Source: Rhinopomastus cyanomelas | Taxonomy: Eukaryota > Chordata > Aves > Bucerotiformes > Rhinopomastidae | Reading direction: 5' to 3' | DNA length: 64,000 nt | Assembly: GCA_013400115.1 (NCBI GenBank) | Contig: VXBP01009311.1 | Location: forward strand, 31,169-95,168 | In this document: piece by piece, positions 38,163-49,704 of the stretch | How the letters are laid out: each line of letters opens with the position of its first letter | Numbering within the stretch: position 1 is the stretch's first letter | Translations under genes and position numbers: made by a program | Notes under the pieces: model-generated | Database searches by the model: none | Told to the model about the DNA's origin: nothing | What the model saw: only the letters and a program-made list of their open reading frames with translations

Positions 38163-41100
38163 CTGTGGAAAGAAGTAGAGGGGAAAAAAAAGAAGGTAAG
38201 AAAGCTCAAAGTCAGTAAGTTCTCATAATCAAAGCAGTATCAGGAAAGGTTTCTGAAAATCTTAAACTGAAAATCAAGATGAATTTACACAAATTTCTGC
38301 CCACCACCTTTTATGCTATGACTAGTGCCATCAGGCAGCAGACAAAAAGTACACAGAGAATCACATTTTCCCCGTAATTCGCTCTTTAAAAAAAAGAAAT
38401 GTGAAGATTTTATTTCGTATGCCTCCCCTCATTTCATGCCACAACACCACAGAGACAACATCTTTTAAAAGAGATGCTATCATGATGCTTTGTTTCTAAC
38501 ATTTAAATATCTGAATGAATGGCTAACATCACAAAAAGTACCATTTCACAAAAAGGACACTATACGGTTTTAAAAAATCTGAGCAGAAACGTTCAGAAGG
38601 CTGAGGCGAATGCCACAGTTCATTTCTCTTCTCTGTGGCACAGAAACACAAAGCGTATACATGCTCAGTGCAATGCCACACAGTTCCCGCTTTTGGAGCA
38701 TGCTCTCAGCAAGAGACTGCTGGTGGCACAAAGAGCATGCGCCATTAAACTTGATCCATTTTCTTATCAAATGTCCAACATTCCAGCACTGAAACAACAC
38801 TATTCCAGTGGTAGTAACTACAGAAACGAGTATACAGTAAGGGAGGTGGGCAAAAGACAGCATGTCGCATACAAATCCCGTCAGAAGCTTCTGTATTATC
38901 AGCTTTTTGGAGTTCCCTCCCACCACTCCCAAATTCTGTAAAATAGAAGAGTATGACGTTCAGAAGAAACATTACATTTATGCTCTTCCAGCAGCTCCAC
39001 TGTGGGTTTTAAAGCCTTGCAGAGTCCGTTAATTTGTTAACTGATCACATGAGTGTTGCAATTATTTTAAACCCTTAAAAATCAATCTGAGGTGTACAAT
39101 GAAAAATGGCAACTTGGCACAAACTTTGCATTCTTTGTGTTTCTGCATGCTGTGGCAGAGTAACATTATGATTGCACCACTGGTCAAATACTGATTCTGT
39201 GAAATCCATGCCATTTATTTGCAGTTCCAAAATACCCCTTTCTGTCATCTGGCTTCATCTGCAAGTTCTTATCTTCTGCCTAGCAGCGATATGGATTTCA
39301 CTAAGGAGGTAATGCTTAGTTGTCATCTACAAGTACATCCTATAGCAATTAAATTAATTTGTTTTGTCTGCTTGAAGTACCATCCTACACAACCACATTA
39401 ATATCTAAATAGGCCTTTCCCAAAAAACTAATGCCACTTTTCCGTGAGCAAATCCGCCGTTTAAAACAGCATGATCAGCTTATCAAACATCACTGTATTT
39501 TGGTCTGTAAGGGAGACCTTAGGGGACATAACTTTCTTCCTGTGTGCAGGCATATTTCATTTTAAATACCATGCAGATTGCTCATCATGCTGACTGGCAC
39601 AGTGCAATCAAAGTAAAACCAAATCTTTTTTATACAATTATATTCAAGAACACAATTAACAAACTAATATTTTAGCTTTGCTGCTAGACAAGGAATGAAT
39701 TATGTTTAATCAATAGGCTGATTAACTCCATTAGGTAAAAATGATGAAAGTGTAACTAATGGTCTCAATTATACGGAGTACAGACTGCCATTGTAGAAGC
39801 TTGAGGCCAAGAATTTAGTATTTAAATCTTCAAATTTCAAACAAAGTTCCATATTTCCTGAATAGTAGAAGAAAGTAATAGATCTAGTTACTTCTCTTCC
39901 CTAACCGTCCTTGTATCAAACAGAAAACAACAGAAAAGTTGCAAGCAATTTACCTACGGCCATGTTACCTTCCCGGACAAAAAAGACAAAAAAAAATAAG
40001 AAGATAAAAAGAGGAAAGAGGCAATACAGAAAGATAATTCAAGACATAAGCAACTACATTACAAGATGATGCTTGACAAAGAGCCACAAAGGCAATAATT
40101 AAACTGATTAGTAGTTTCCAGCTGAGATTTGAACAATTCTGATACTATACTGGCACATAAAACTAGGCCATGGAAAGAGTTAAACCACATTCTGTTCTTT
40201 GTGTGGGAAGGCAATACTGCTCTGAGTAACCACAGCCCATGATAAGACTTCCCTATCTTCATATGCTTTCTGATGTCATGCTTTTTTCCCCCTTCAGTTA
40301 TGAAGAAAGTTTATTGTTTCTTCTACAAAGTCATCTTAATCCAAGTATTCAAATACTTTCTTAAAATTAATAAATTAACATAAGCATAAAGACTGTGTAG
40401 TGCATAATCCTTACAATACACTTCAGACTGAATAAAGCAGGTTTACTACAGATTTTTAAAATTCTTACAATTGGGGGTAAAGGGGGGGTGAAAGGCAGGA
40501 GGCTGAAGAGCTTTGGCAGAAAAGAATGTCTAGCCTCATAAAATTATTTCCCCTACATATAAACTAACTACAGCATTTGTAATTCAGAATGGGACTAAAA
40601 TTACTGTGGAAATATTTTACACTACTAGACTGCCGCATGTCTACTTTTTATTTTTAAGAACATAACAACCTATTTTGAAATGGCTATGCCTTTAGGTAAT
40701 GGACACAATTATTCCCAATAATAACCTACGGAATTTTACCTGTATGAACGATTTTGTAGAGAAAATTTCCACTTTTTAAATTCCACTCTGTAGTGGTTGA
40801 ATATTTCCTTTTCAAAGACTGAAAAAAAAAAACCAACAAAAAAACAAAACCAAACCCAACCTTTTTAAAACCTGTATTCACGCTTTTCATTCATAATATC
40901 ATTAATTCTGAAAGCTATAAATACATATGAAAGAGTGTGAAGGAGAAACACTGCAAAGAACATCCCGTTCTAAAGAAATATTATCAGATATGTTTGAGAG
41001 ATTTATTATGCATCTGGAGTCCTTTCAAATGAAACATTACTTGACAAGAAGAAGTGCCCATAAAAATGATCCTAAATGGAGATTTGCAATTAATCACAGA

Positions 41101-44100
41101 CATTCTCCACTAAACTTCCTAAAAAGCCATCTACAGAATTTGATTTTTCTCCTTCTCCTTAATATTCATACAGGCAATATTGGATTTTTTTTTTAATGTC
41201 GCACTTAACCAGGTGCCACAGTTGCTCTTGTCATAAAGTGATTTATGGAGGTAAGACTTTCAAATATCAGCTGAACCACTGTGCACTGACAATGTAAATC
41301 AAAATGGAAGATACTATATAGTATCTACGCATCTTGTAAGCAAACGAAAAAACACAAATTATCTAATTATGACAAATAGATCAGGGTTTCTTTCTGGAAA
41401 AAGTAAAGGAAAAATGCAGCACCCTTCTCTTGTCCTGCAATTCCATAAACTTTCTATCGATTCCTGCAAGTTTGAAACAGCACTACAAATATGCCAGAGT
41501 GAAGCCCAATAATTTTATACAAAAAACCCATGTACTCAGTTTCCCTGCATGAATTTTCTTTGTTCCTCATGAAACGTACTATAGGAAGCACATAAAATGA
41601 CAATACATTCTGAGTTCCCCAGACCGCCTTCACATAAAAATAAACCATGGCACAAGCATCACAAGAGACCAAGCACTTAAAGGCATACAGTAACTACATC
41701 CTATCATGGCTCAGCAAAAGAGATAAATTCAGTTTACACTTACTGCAAACCAGGGAGAAGGAGGCATATAAGAAGAATAGGAAAGGATTTCCCCCAAAAA
41801 ATTAAATTGCTTTTGGTAAGTCTTCACTGTTCCTTGGAGTTTCTTTACACCTACCCAACTATTAGTGGATGATGGATAATATTCAAACTAACAAGATTTG
41901 TCTTAAAGCTGTACTTTGGATTTTAGACTTGTTTCTAAAACATGCTTCAGTGCTGTCTCAGCACAAACTGATCATCTGCTTTCACAAGGGGCTCAGTCCA
42001 AACAGGTGTTCTGTGTTTAGAACTTTAAGCAAAATATTTTATTCCAAGCATACACTACAGCAGTCACTACGCACTGCAAGAGACCTACAGGCAGAGAACA
42101 CAGTGGCAAGAAATTTTGTCAATACTACCTTAACTCAGCTGAAATTCAAAATAAGATTTTGCTTCAAATACATGAATAATGCTACCTATAAACTCTGTTG
42201 GTGTAATCCTGTTCTTAATTTATTGAAAGGTGATTTTTTTTTTTTAAAGGCTTCATCATTCCAAACAAGTAGATAAAGTTCACAAATTGCAACTGTGTTC
42301 CATCTATGTACCTCTAAATGAGAACTGTCTCTGCATGGCACATAAAACAGCATGACTAACATATTATGGAGAAGTTACCAACGCAGGAAAGTCAGGAATT
42401 GCTGTACTGTATCTACGTCTGCCAAAGTACAATGTTATGTACAGTGTGATGTTTTAATACAGATTTGTAAGGAATCAGGAAATCTAATACATCTGTGAGC
42501 CCAAAAAGCAAGCATATGGAAAAAAAAGATGTCATTAGAGCAGGAAACCACAAAATTAACTACCCACTGTAAGAGAGGTGGTAGCAAAAATTTTCATGTC
42601 TTCAATGTACAAACCCTCTGTCTTAGATCATACTCTTCAGGTTCATACTGTGATGCACAGGTCTCATCGCCTGTCAATAACTTTACAGGATGCACTGCCC
42701 ACACAGAACTAATTTTTACTAACTGCAAATTCCAGTAATAAGCAATTACTTGTACGTGTGTACCTGTAAGCATGTGTGTGCATCTGTTACAGAAACGCTT
42801 CCTACATGCAGTTATTTCTCTTTTGAAGAAGAAATACCTCAATGCTACTTTTTTCCAGCTCTGCCTCACTGCTACTCACATTTGCTTGCTGAAAATACCC
42901 ATATCTAAGTCAATCAGACTTAGATGCCAAACAAAATATAAACAATAAAAAATGTGTCAGCCAAAAAGCTACAGGACTGTATCCAATCACTGAATAAGCC
43001 TTATCATTGTGTCCATCTTCATTCACGATTTATGAATACTTAAGTCCTTTCGAATTACATTGCTTTCTAATTGTGGAATAACTTCAATCATATTTATTTA
43101 TTCACCGTGCAACTCCAAGTGCATCGCTGGACGCTCGATAACAGCACTGCAGCAGACGTTACATTCGCACATTTTCTGCATCTTTAGCTATTTGTTGCTC
43201 CAATGTGGAAGCAAGCAGTTATCGGTTAATCAGTTTACATCACATCCTCCTAAGACAGACTTTCACAAAGGTCCTGAAAACTATCCTCTGGCTTAACAGA
43301 CCGGGTCTGGTCTACGGTCCACGCTCCGGCGACCCGGCACTCGCTCGCCAGTACCGCACGCTCCGGCGAGGACGTTTGGGCGGCACCCGGGGAACAACCC
43401 AAACCTGCTCCTTAAACCCGTCGGGTCTCAAAACCTGCACACTGCCGCGGTGGGGATCCCCCACCAACCCCCATCACCCTCTCCCCAACACACACACACA
43501 CATGCACATCTCTCCGGGCCGCCACCCCACGCTCCGCTCCCTGCGCGGCCCCGCGCCCTCCCGCCGCCTCGGTGACAGCCGCCGTCCCGGCTTGGAAAGC
43601 GACCGCACAAACCGGCTGGACCTTTCTGTCGCCGGAGAGGATGCGGAGCCGCCCTGCCGTTCGGCTGGAGAGGACGCCGTGCACCCGCACCGCCGAGCGA
43701 GGGGACGCCGCACGGCACGGCTACTCCCGCTCATCGCCCTCACCGCTGGCAGGCTACCTATTATTAATTAAGCATAAGATGGGATTACTTCGCACAGGCC
43801 AGCAATCTAGGGGTTTTTTGTTTTGTGGTTTGTTTGGTTTATTTTGTCACAACCAGCACTTTCCCTTTCAAGCCCTTTCATTAGACCCTGCGTAAACGGG
43901 CGAGCTGAAAAGAGAGCAAATCATTCGTTTCCAATCAAATCAATACTCCTCAAACCTGCCTTTTAGCGCAATTATGCACATTCCCATTTCGTTAACCTTT
44001 GACTTCTTATGCACCAGCAATTAACATTTTTTGTCTGTGGGTGACACTTTGAATAGATTCCCAAAAAACGAGGGCCTGGTACAGTTTGCTCTGCAGTATT

Positions 44101-44307
44101 CCCTCCTGCAAAAGGAGTTTGGATCTGACAAGCAGTTACAACTGTGCTTTAACCCGCTACGACTACCAGCAATGACTCATTAACAACTCACAGAACATGT
44201 AAAAATTAATGATAAAACAAACAACCAACAAAAAAACTCCACCCCAAGACAACACGAGAAATCGCATAAATGAATTAAAAAATAAATTGGATAAAACGCG
44301 TCTATAC
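38163..44307 (-). other. NFIB: NFIB intron 1 (6145 bp)
   Basis: The intron is bounded by GTATAG at 44307-44302 and CTTTCCACAG at 38172-38163. Both exons lie in one continuous contig, so the size is reliable. It contains no transposon that I can recognise and a CpG island at its 5' part (about 43300-43745). The rest shows nothing codable. Confidence 0.9.
43300..43745. promoter_or_regulatory. CpG island in NFIB intron 1
   Basis: An abrupt rise in GC and CpG density about 560 bp inside the intron, with a short (CA)n near 43489-43506. The long open frames here on both strands are side effects of low stop-codon density. It may be an extension of the NFIB promoter or an alternative promoter. Confidence 0.6.
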
Positions 44308-44337
44308 CTGAGTGAGACAGATTGGAGAATACATCAT
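44308..44337 (-). CDS. NFIB: NFIB exon 1, coding part (MMYSPICLTQ)
   Basis: The 30 coding bases read MMYSPICLTQ, the conserved NFIB N-terminus, followed by the donor GTATAGACGCG. It ends in phase 0, matching exon 2, which starts with GAT (Asp11). I chose the first of two consecutive ATGs. An in-frame TGA lies upstream at 44386-44388, so the frame cannot extend further 5'. The start context has G at -3. This tiny exon is below the size that frame-based gene finding would detect. The family knowledge (a short first coding exon of about ten residues) and the exact phase fit make the call secure. Confidence 0.96.
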
Positions 44338-44484
44338 GACTTCGCTTTGAAAACACGCTGCCCGGAGAGCCCCTAAGAAAAGCCTTCAAAAAGGAATAAT
44401 TTCATCTATTCATTTTACAGTCATCTGAGAGACTCAAGGAAGATGAAATCAATCAGGCCGGGGCTCTGCTCTGGATCACCACAA
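44338..44484 (-). promoter_or_regulatory. NFIB: NFIB 5' leader with three tiny uORFs
   Basis: Upstream of the start codon, three ATGs open very short frames: 44424-44410 (MTVK), 44413-44402 (MNR) and 44405-44373 (ten codons). All end before the NFIB ATG. The leader is inferred by position, since no transcription start is visible. The contig ends at the single N at 44485. Confidence 0.5.
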
Positions 44485-44485
44485 N
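44485..44485. other. Single-N contig join
   Basis: Joins the NFIB exon contig (8733-44484) to the promoter-side contig (44486-51525). A T-rich low-complexity stretch with TTTG units follows directly, a likely cause of the break. Confidence 0.9.
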
Positions 44486-44584
44486 TGGGCGGGAGGATTT
44501 TTTTTGTTTGTTTGTTTGTATTTTTATTTTTTTTTAAAAAAGAAGAGAAGTTGTTGGCGATTAGTTATTCTACGCCAATGTCAC

Positions 44585-44622
44585 CACGCTCTCCAAAGTT
44601 CAACACGCTCTCCAAAGTTCAA
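44585..44622. repeat. Perfect 19-bp tandem duplication near the NFIB promoter
   Basis: The unit CACGCTCTCCAAAGTTCAA occurs twice without a mismatch or spacer. Each unit holds CAAAGTTCA, which resembles a nuclear-receptor (DR1/HNF4-type) site. Function unknown. Confidence 0.85.
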
Positions 44623-44629
44623 GGTTTAC

Positions 44630-45480
44630 AGCTCGGAGCGGAGCAGGAAAATCCCGCAGAGCAATGGCAGGCGAAACTTCGCAGGGCAACGCCGGGAGCG
44701 CGCCAGCCCGAGGACGCGCGGGGCTCTGGACTCCGCCGGCGGCCTCCGCCTCCCTCCACCTCCCCGATCCCCTGTCCCGGTCCCCCCTCCCCGCTCTGCG
44801 GCGAGTGGCCGCTCCAGCGCCCGCTATGGTAGGAAGCGTCTCCTGAAAATCCCGGCCATGTATCTATCCCTCCCGCCGCGTCTGTGTCCGTCCCGTCCCG
44901 TGTGTTCACCACCACCCTCCAGACCCTGCTCTGCAGAATTTGGAAGTCTAAAAATTCTCCGCTTTCACCCTCCGGACCCCGTCACGTCTCTTGCCCGAAT
45001 TAGACTCTTTTTTTAAAATTATTTAATTACACAATCACGGTTTACACCCCTCCTCCTCCCCCTCCTGCAGACATTCCTTCCCCACCAGATCCTGCTTTGC
45101 TGCCTTCCCTCCCTCTGCACTGAGCAACCTCTAACGCAGCCGAGAAACCCGCACGTTTTTCGAATGTTCCCCCACTCTCCCCTTCCTCTGGTGGGAGAAA
45201 GTTGCGGAGAGGGTGGGCGGGAAGTGCGCGAGGGGTCTGGTTTCATTCTCCCGCGCAGCTTGTGCCGGGGAATGCGGGGGAACGCAGCGAACAGAACTTA
45301 TCCCTGCTCCTGTGAGAAGCGCTGCAGTGCAGCACAGAGCTCGGGGCGGGGATGGGGGCACCGTCGCAGTGCACGACCCCCCGCCCCGGCGCTACTGGAG
45401 GCGCTGTGCGGGAAGGAGCGGCTAAGCGGCATCCGGTGCGGGTGCGCAGCCCCCGACAGCGTCACGGAAGGACCACGGGA
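44630..45480 (-). promoter_or_regulatory. NFIB: CpG island, probable NFIB promoter and 5' UTR
   Basis: GC-rich, CpG-dense sequence just upstream of coding exon 1 on the transcribed strand. It has GC-box-like GGGCGGG motifs (for example around 45215 and 45345) and no TATA box that I can place. CpG-island promoters are normal for NFI genes. Open frames here are composition artefacts. Confidence 0.65.
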
Positions 45481-46427
45481 TTCCTCCTTGCCCGAAGTGA
45501 GAGTTTGTTCACGTCAGGCATTTCAAAACGACACATCAAGGAAAGTAGGCAGGTTCAAGTCAACCATGAAATGGTCACTTTTTAACCCCGTCCTGTCCTC
45601 ATTAGGAAACTGCTCAAACAGGGTCCATTTTCAAAGAGGGCCCTTAATGAGGGCAGCTTGGCAAATCTACCGGCTGCAATTCCCATAAATTCACAAACTA
45701 AAATAAAAGGGATGGGCGGGAGGAGGAGAGAGCCTGTACAAGACAGGTGATGTCAAAGGAAAACTGCAAGGGCCCAATGTGTTAACACTTAGAGAATCCG
45801 TACCGCATTCCCGCAGCTCATAATTCTGGCTGTGCTTGCTCAGGTCCCTTAGATTTTCAGGGTTCGAGCAGCAGCCATGGTTTTTCCCTTCTAGACACCT
45901 TACTAATAAGTGACCTGTTTAGCGTGTGCACTCAGGCAAGATGAAACAAGGCAAACATGATAATAACCACAATGAGCAAAATTTATTTTCATATATGGCG
46001 AATACCCCCACAAAACCCTGTCATATTTTCCTTTACCCAGACACTGCAAAAAGCTGATACTGCCAGCTTTAAATACTAGAGTTTGCCTTTGAATAAAAAT
46101 TCAATTTAGCCAGAGTTAATTTACCATAAAAGACATTCCTCTTGGCACAAATGCGCTGATGTCCTTGAACACACCTCTTTGACAAAGCACTTGAACTCTG
46201 ACTCAATAAGCCATTATTATAGATCTGATTTAAAACTGTTAATAACCCCTTTCCATCTGCCCTTACCCTCAAAGACCTCCACAGAAATCAACCACGTGAG
46301 CCTCCAATGCTGTATCAGCAAGGCTGCCCCTGTAAGTGTATATATGATAGAAGTCTCTACCAGGCAGCACTTGCACAAGGCCTCAGTCCATCCCAGTTCC
46401 TGGCCAAGGTACCATTTTGTAATGGAA
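45481..46427. other. Upstream flank, nothing recognised
   Basis: No exon, RNA gene or transposon seen. End of the repeat-free block. Confidence 0.5.
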
Positions 46428-47460
46428 TCGTAGAATCATAGAATAATAGAAGAATGGCTCAGGTCAGAAGAGACCTTAGAAATCATCTAGTTTCAATCCC
46501 CTTCTCTTAGGCAGGGACACTTCTCACTAGACCAGGTTGCCCAGGGCTCTGTCCAACCTGGTCTTGAACACTTTCAAGGCGTATTCACAACCTTCTTCTC
46601 CAGGCAACCTCTTCCAATGATTCACCATCCTCACAGTGCAGAATTTCTTCCCGGTAATTAATCTAAATCTACGCTCTTTTAGCTTAAAACCATTCCCCCT
46701 TTTCCTATCATTAGAGTTCTTCGTAAAAAGACCCACTCCAGCTTTTCTATAGGCTCCCTTCAGCTACTGGAAGGCTCCTATAAGGTCTTTCCAGAGGCTT
46801 TGCTTCTCCAGGCTGAATAGCCCAAATTCCTTTAGCCTGTATTCACAGAAGAGGCGCTCCAGCCCTCTCTCCATCTCTGTGGCCCTCCTCTGGATTTGCT
46901 TCAACAGTTTCATGTCCTTACATTTGGGACTACAGAACTGTATGCAGTACTCCAGATGAGGTCTCACCAGAGAAGAAGAGGAGAATCATGTCCCTTAACC
47001 TGGTGTTCACATTCCTTTTGTTACAGCCTTCTGTAACAGTTGGCCTTCTGGGCTGCACTCACAACTTGCTGATTCATGTTGAGATACTCATCTAGTGTTC
47101 TCATCATCTCTATGTTCTCATCCTTGGGACTGTTCTCAATCCGTTAACCACCCAGCATGTATTTATGGTTGAGATTATGTCAACTCAGATGTAGGACCTT
47201 GCATTTGGACTTACTGAAACTTGCAGTTTGCACAGTCCCAATTTGCAAGCCTGTCAAAGTCCTTCTGAATGGTCTCCTTTCCGTACAGCTTGCCAACCAC
47301 ACCACGCAGCTTGGTGTCATCAGCATATTCACTGAGAGTGCACTCAATGCCACTGTCCATATCCCTGACAAAGGTGTTGTGTTTGCATGACCTGTGATGG
47401 AACTGATAGTCCCCATAATATCTCTCATGATGCTGTGTTTCTGGTGGTAGCTGGAGGGGT
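46428..47460 (-). mobile_element. CR1 LINE in reverse, first part (split by an LTR)
   Basis: It starts at the complementary 3' end (GAATCGTAGAATCATAGAATAATAG) and runs into ORF2. Minus-strand translation gives MRPHLEYCIQFCSPKCKDMKLL and then ECTLSEYADDTKL, with the YADD polymerase motif kept near 47320-47350. The copy continues at 47950 after an inserted LTR. Confidence 0.93.
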
Positions 47461-47464
47461 ATTG

Positions 47465-47940
47465 TTAACACACCAGTGTTTTGGCTAGTGGGGTACTACT
47501 AGCCAAGGCTGTGGGGTGTTTTTCTTTCCTAACATTCTCCTCAACAGTAGGCTAAGGGGTTGACCAAAGGGATATCCCATACCATACGATATTATTTTAG
47601 CCTAGATACAATGGTGAGGGGAAGGAAGTGGGAGGGCACATGTGTTTGTCCTACAAAGCTACAACTACACCTATCAGGATTTGGGCTCTGATTCCTAGAA
47701 CAGAAGCTAAACATGATCTGCTGACAGGAAACAGAATAATCTTTATTATTTGCCTTTGCTTGCACACATGGCTTTTGCTTCTGCTGTATTAAGCTATTAT
47801 TGTCTTGACCTGCTAGCCTCTTGTTATGTTTTCCTCTCCCCAGTCCATCTAAGAAAAGACAAATGATAGAGAGGCTTTGGTGAGCACCTGTCCCCTAGCC
47901 AAGGCAAAAACCCCTGCAGATGGAGCAACACCACTTGTAA
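47465..47940 (+). mobile_element. Avian ERV solo LTR inserted into the CR1
   Basis: Typical phrases of an avian ERV LTR are visible: ACCAAAGGGATATCCCATACCAT, a GGGGAAGGAAGTGGG stretch, CTTTGCTTGCACACATGGCTTTTGCT, a TATTAAG polyadenylation-type signal, and GAGAGGCTTTGGTGAGCACCTG close to the 3' end. It lies exactly where the CR1 reading is interrupted. The boundaries are approximate, since the terminal bases are decayed. Confidence 0.7.
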
Positions 47941-47949
47941 GTGATCTCC

Positions 47950-48465
47950 ACTTGGACATGAAACCATTGATCACGACTCTTTGAGTGTGACCATGCAGCC
48001 AATTCCTTATCCACCAAGGAATCCATCTGTCAAAACTATGTCTCTATTTTGGAGACAAGGATGTCACATGGGACAGCATCAAATGCTTTGCACAGGTCCA
48101 GATAAATGTCAGTTGGTCTACCCTTATCCACCAATACTGTTACCTTGTCATAGAAGGCCACCAGGCATTATCTGCCCTTAGTGAAATCATGGTGGCTGTC
48201 ACTAATCACTTGCTTATTTCCATATGCCTTAGCAGAGTTTCCAGGAGGATCGACTCCAAGATCTTGCCAGGCACAGAAGTGAGACTGACTGGTCATTTTT
48301 TTTTAACTTTTTAGAAAAGGAGGTTATGTTTCCCCTTTTCCAATTGGTGGGAGCTTGACTGGGCTGCCATGATTTCTCAAACAGATAATGATCTAGCAAC
48401 TTCATCCACCAGTCCCCTCAGAATCAGGTCCCATGGACTTGTGAACCTCCAAGGCTCTTTATATA
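47950..48465 (-). mobile_element. CR1 LINE in reverse, second part
   Basis: It resumes the CR1 ORF2 complement: CAGCCAATTCCTTATCCACC, GACAGCATCAAATGCTTTGCA, CATAGAAGGCCACCAGGCA, CTTGCCAGGCACAGAAGTGAG and CAGGTCCCATGGACTTGTG. Together with 46428-47460 it forms one 1.5-kb copy. Confidence 0.92.
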
Positions 48466-49518
48466 GGTGTGAGCCTGATCTGCCCCTAACTTGCATCGTG
48501 CAACTTAGGTAATAGAAGCCCCAATAGAGACCTGCACTCTAAAAGTGAGAACCATCTGGCAAAGTCCAGGAGAGAGGAGAGGCATGCAATTGGAGCAAGT
48601 TAACAGCAGACACTAGGCTGAGTGTTTTCTGCAGCCCTCACTATTACAAGGGAGAGCAGAGTGAAATTGAGTTTGCATCCCCACAGAAGCCATGTGAGAG
48701 TGCATTTGCATGTCTAACCAGTGGGAACAAGAGTTGCTGAGCCCAGACATCCCTGCAGTATGTGTCAGTACCCCACTAGAATAGTGCTGCTGGAGATCAC
48801 AGCAAAGACAAACCCTCCCCAGAGTCAGAATGCTGGCCAGGATTGAGCAGGCTCATAATGTGAAATAGGGAAAATGAAGCTGCCTAGTCAGTATGGTTCA
48901 AGCAGCATCTGGTCTTCTGCAAGATAGTAATGGTGCAAGTTGCCATTGGTTTGCCTCCAGTTTGACATTAAAATCCCAATGTATCAGTGAAAGTAGGTTG
49001 AACTGGGCACCCAAGACATGAATAAATAGGTAGTTGGGAACTGGGTCAGCCTGGAGAAACACAGTATTAACACAGTGATGACAGCAGCTACAATGGCTGC
49101 TGGTGGCATTCAGGGAGACCTTGTGGGGAAATTGTTCTATTACTTTTAAGTCCTGGCTTTCATTAATTCTCCATCCCCTATAAAAACCCTTCTCTCCATA
49201 CACTTTAAACCTTGATTCTGCTGCAATATCTCTACCTCTGAAGCTCCCTGCTGGGGACAGTTGCTTTTGTCCTCACTGCCACAGCTATGCCAACCTCTAT
49301 ACTGTATCTGGAAGTTCAGCTATCATGTCAATGTAGACAATTAAGACAACAAAAGTGACCGTCTGGCCTTCCAGATGAGAGACAGCTGGAGCTACTCTCA
49401 ACTCCATAGACCAGGATAGACAAATGCACACAGGTGCTAGAAAATTTCAAGCAACAAAAATGTCTGTTCAGAAAGAAAAGATGCCTTTCACATAAGTGGC
49501 AAATACTGAAGCTGTGCT
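48466..49518. other. Non-coding stretch, nothing recognised
   Basis: No supported gene or repeat. Confidence 0.5.
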
Positions 49519-49704
49519 GGGCACCTGGCTGGCACAGCCGGTAGAGCACAGGACACTGAATCCCACAGTTGTGGGTTTGAACCCCCTGTAGGACAGCATA
49601 TCTTGAAACAGTCTGGGTACACTGGGTACCAGGGCCTTATCCTGCTCCAGCAGGACTTGGATGGTTTTTTGAGGTCCCCTCCAACCTGTAACATTCTGTT
49701 AATC
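49519..49704 (+). mobile_element. tRNA-derived SINE with CR1-like 3' tail
   Basis: The head has a tRNA-type pol III promoter: A box TGGCACAGCCGG at 49530-49541 (fits TRGYNNARNNGG) and B box GGTTTGAACCC at 49574-49584 (fits GGTTYGANNCC), 44 bp apart start to start. The D-arm CGGTAGAGCA resembles tRNA-Lys or tRNA-Ile. After a short body, the end (CAGGACTTGGATGG, then GAGGTCCCCTCCAACCTGTAACATTCTG) is a CR1 3' end. This tRNA-plus-CR1-tail design is that of passerine SINEs such as TguSINE1. Presumably mobilised by CR1 machinery. No flanking duplication seen, as is usual for CR1 partners. Confidence 0.8.

Noticed and set aside
38519..38941. 140-codon plus-strand frame in NFIB intron 1 with several overlapping frames
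   Set aside because: Open on both strands, no splice signals with phase, no recognisable motif.
43205..43771. 188-codon frame and several antisense frames
   Set aside because: This is CpG-island composition; no domain, no splice logic, and frames are open on both strands at once.
44180..44389. 69-codon frame overlapping the NFIB start codon as a possible long uORF
   Set aside because: Its first codon is TTG, not ATG. The true upstream ATGs open only very short frames.
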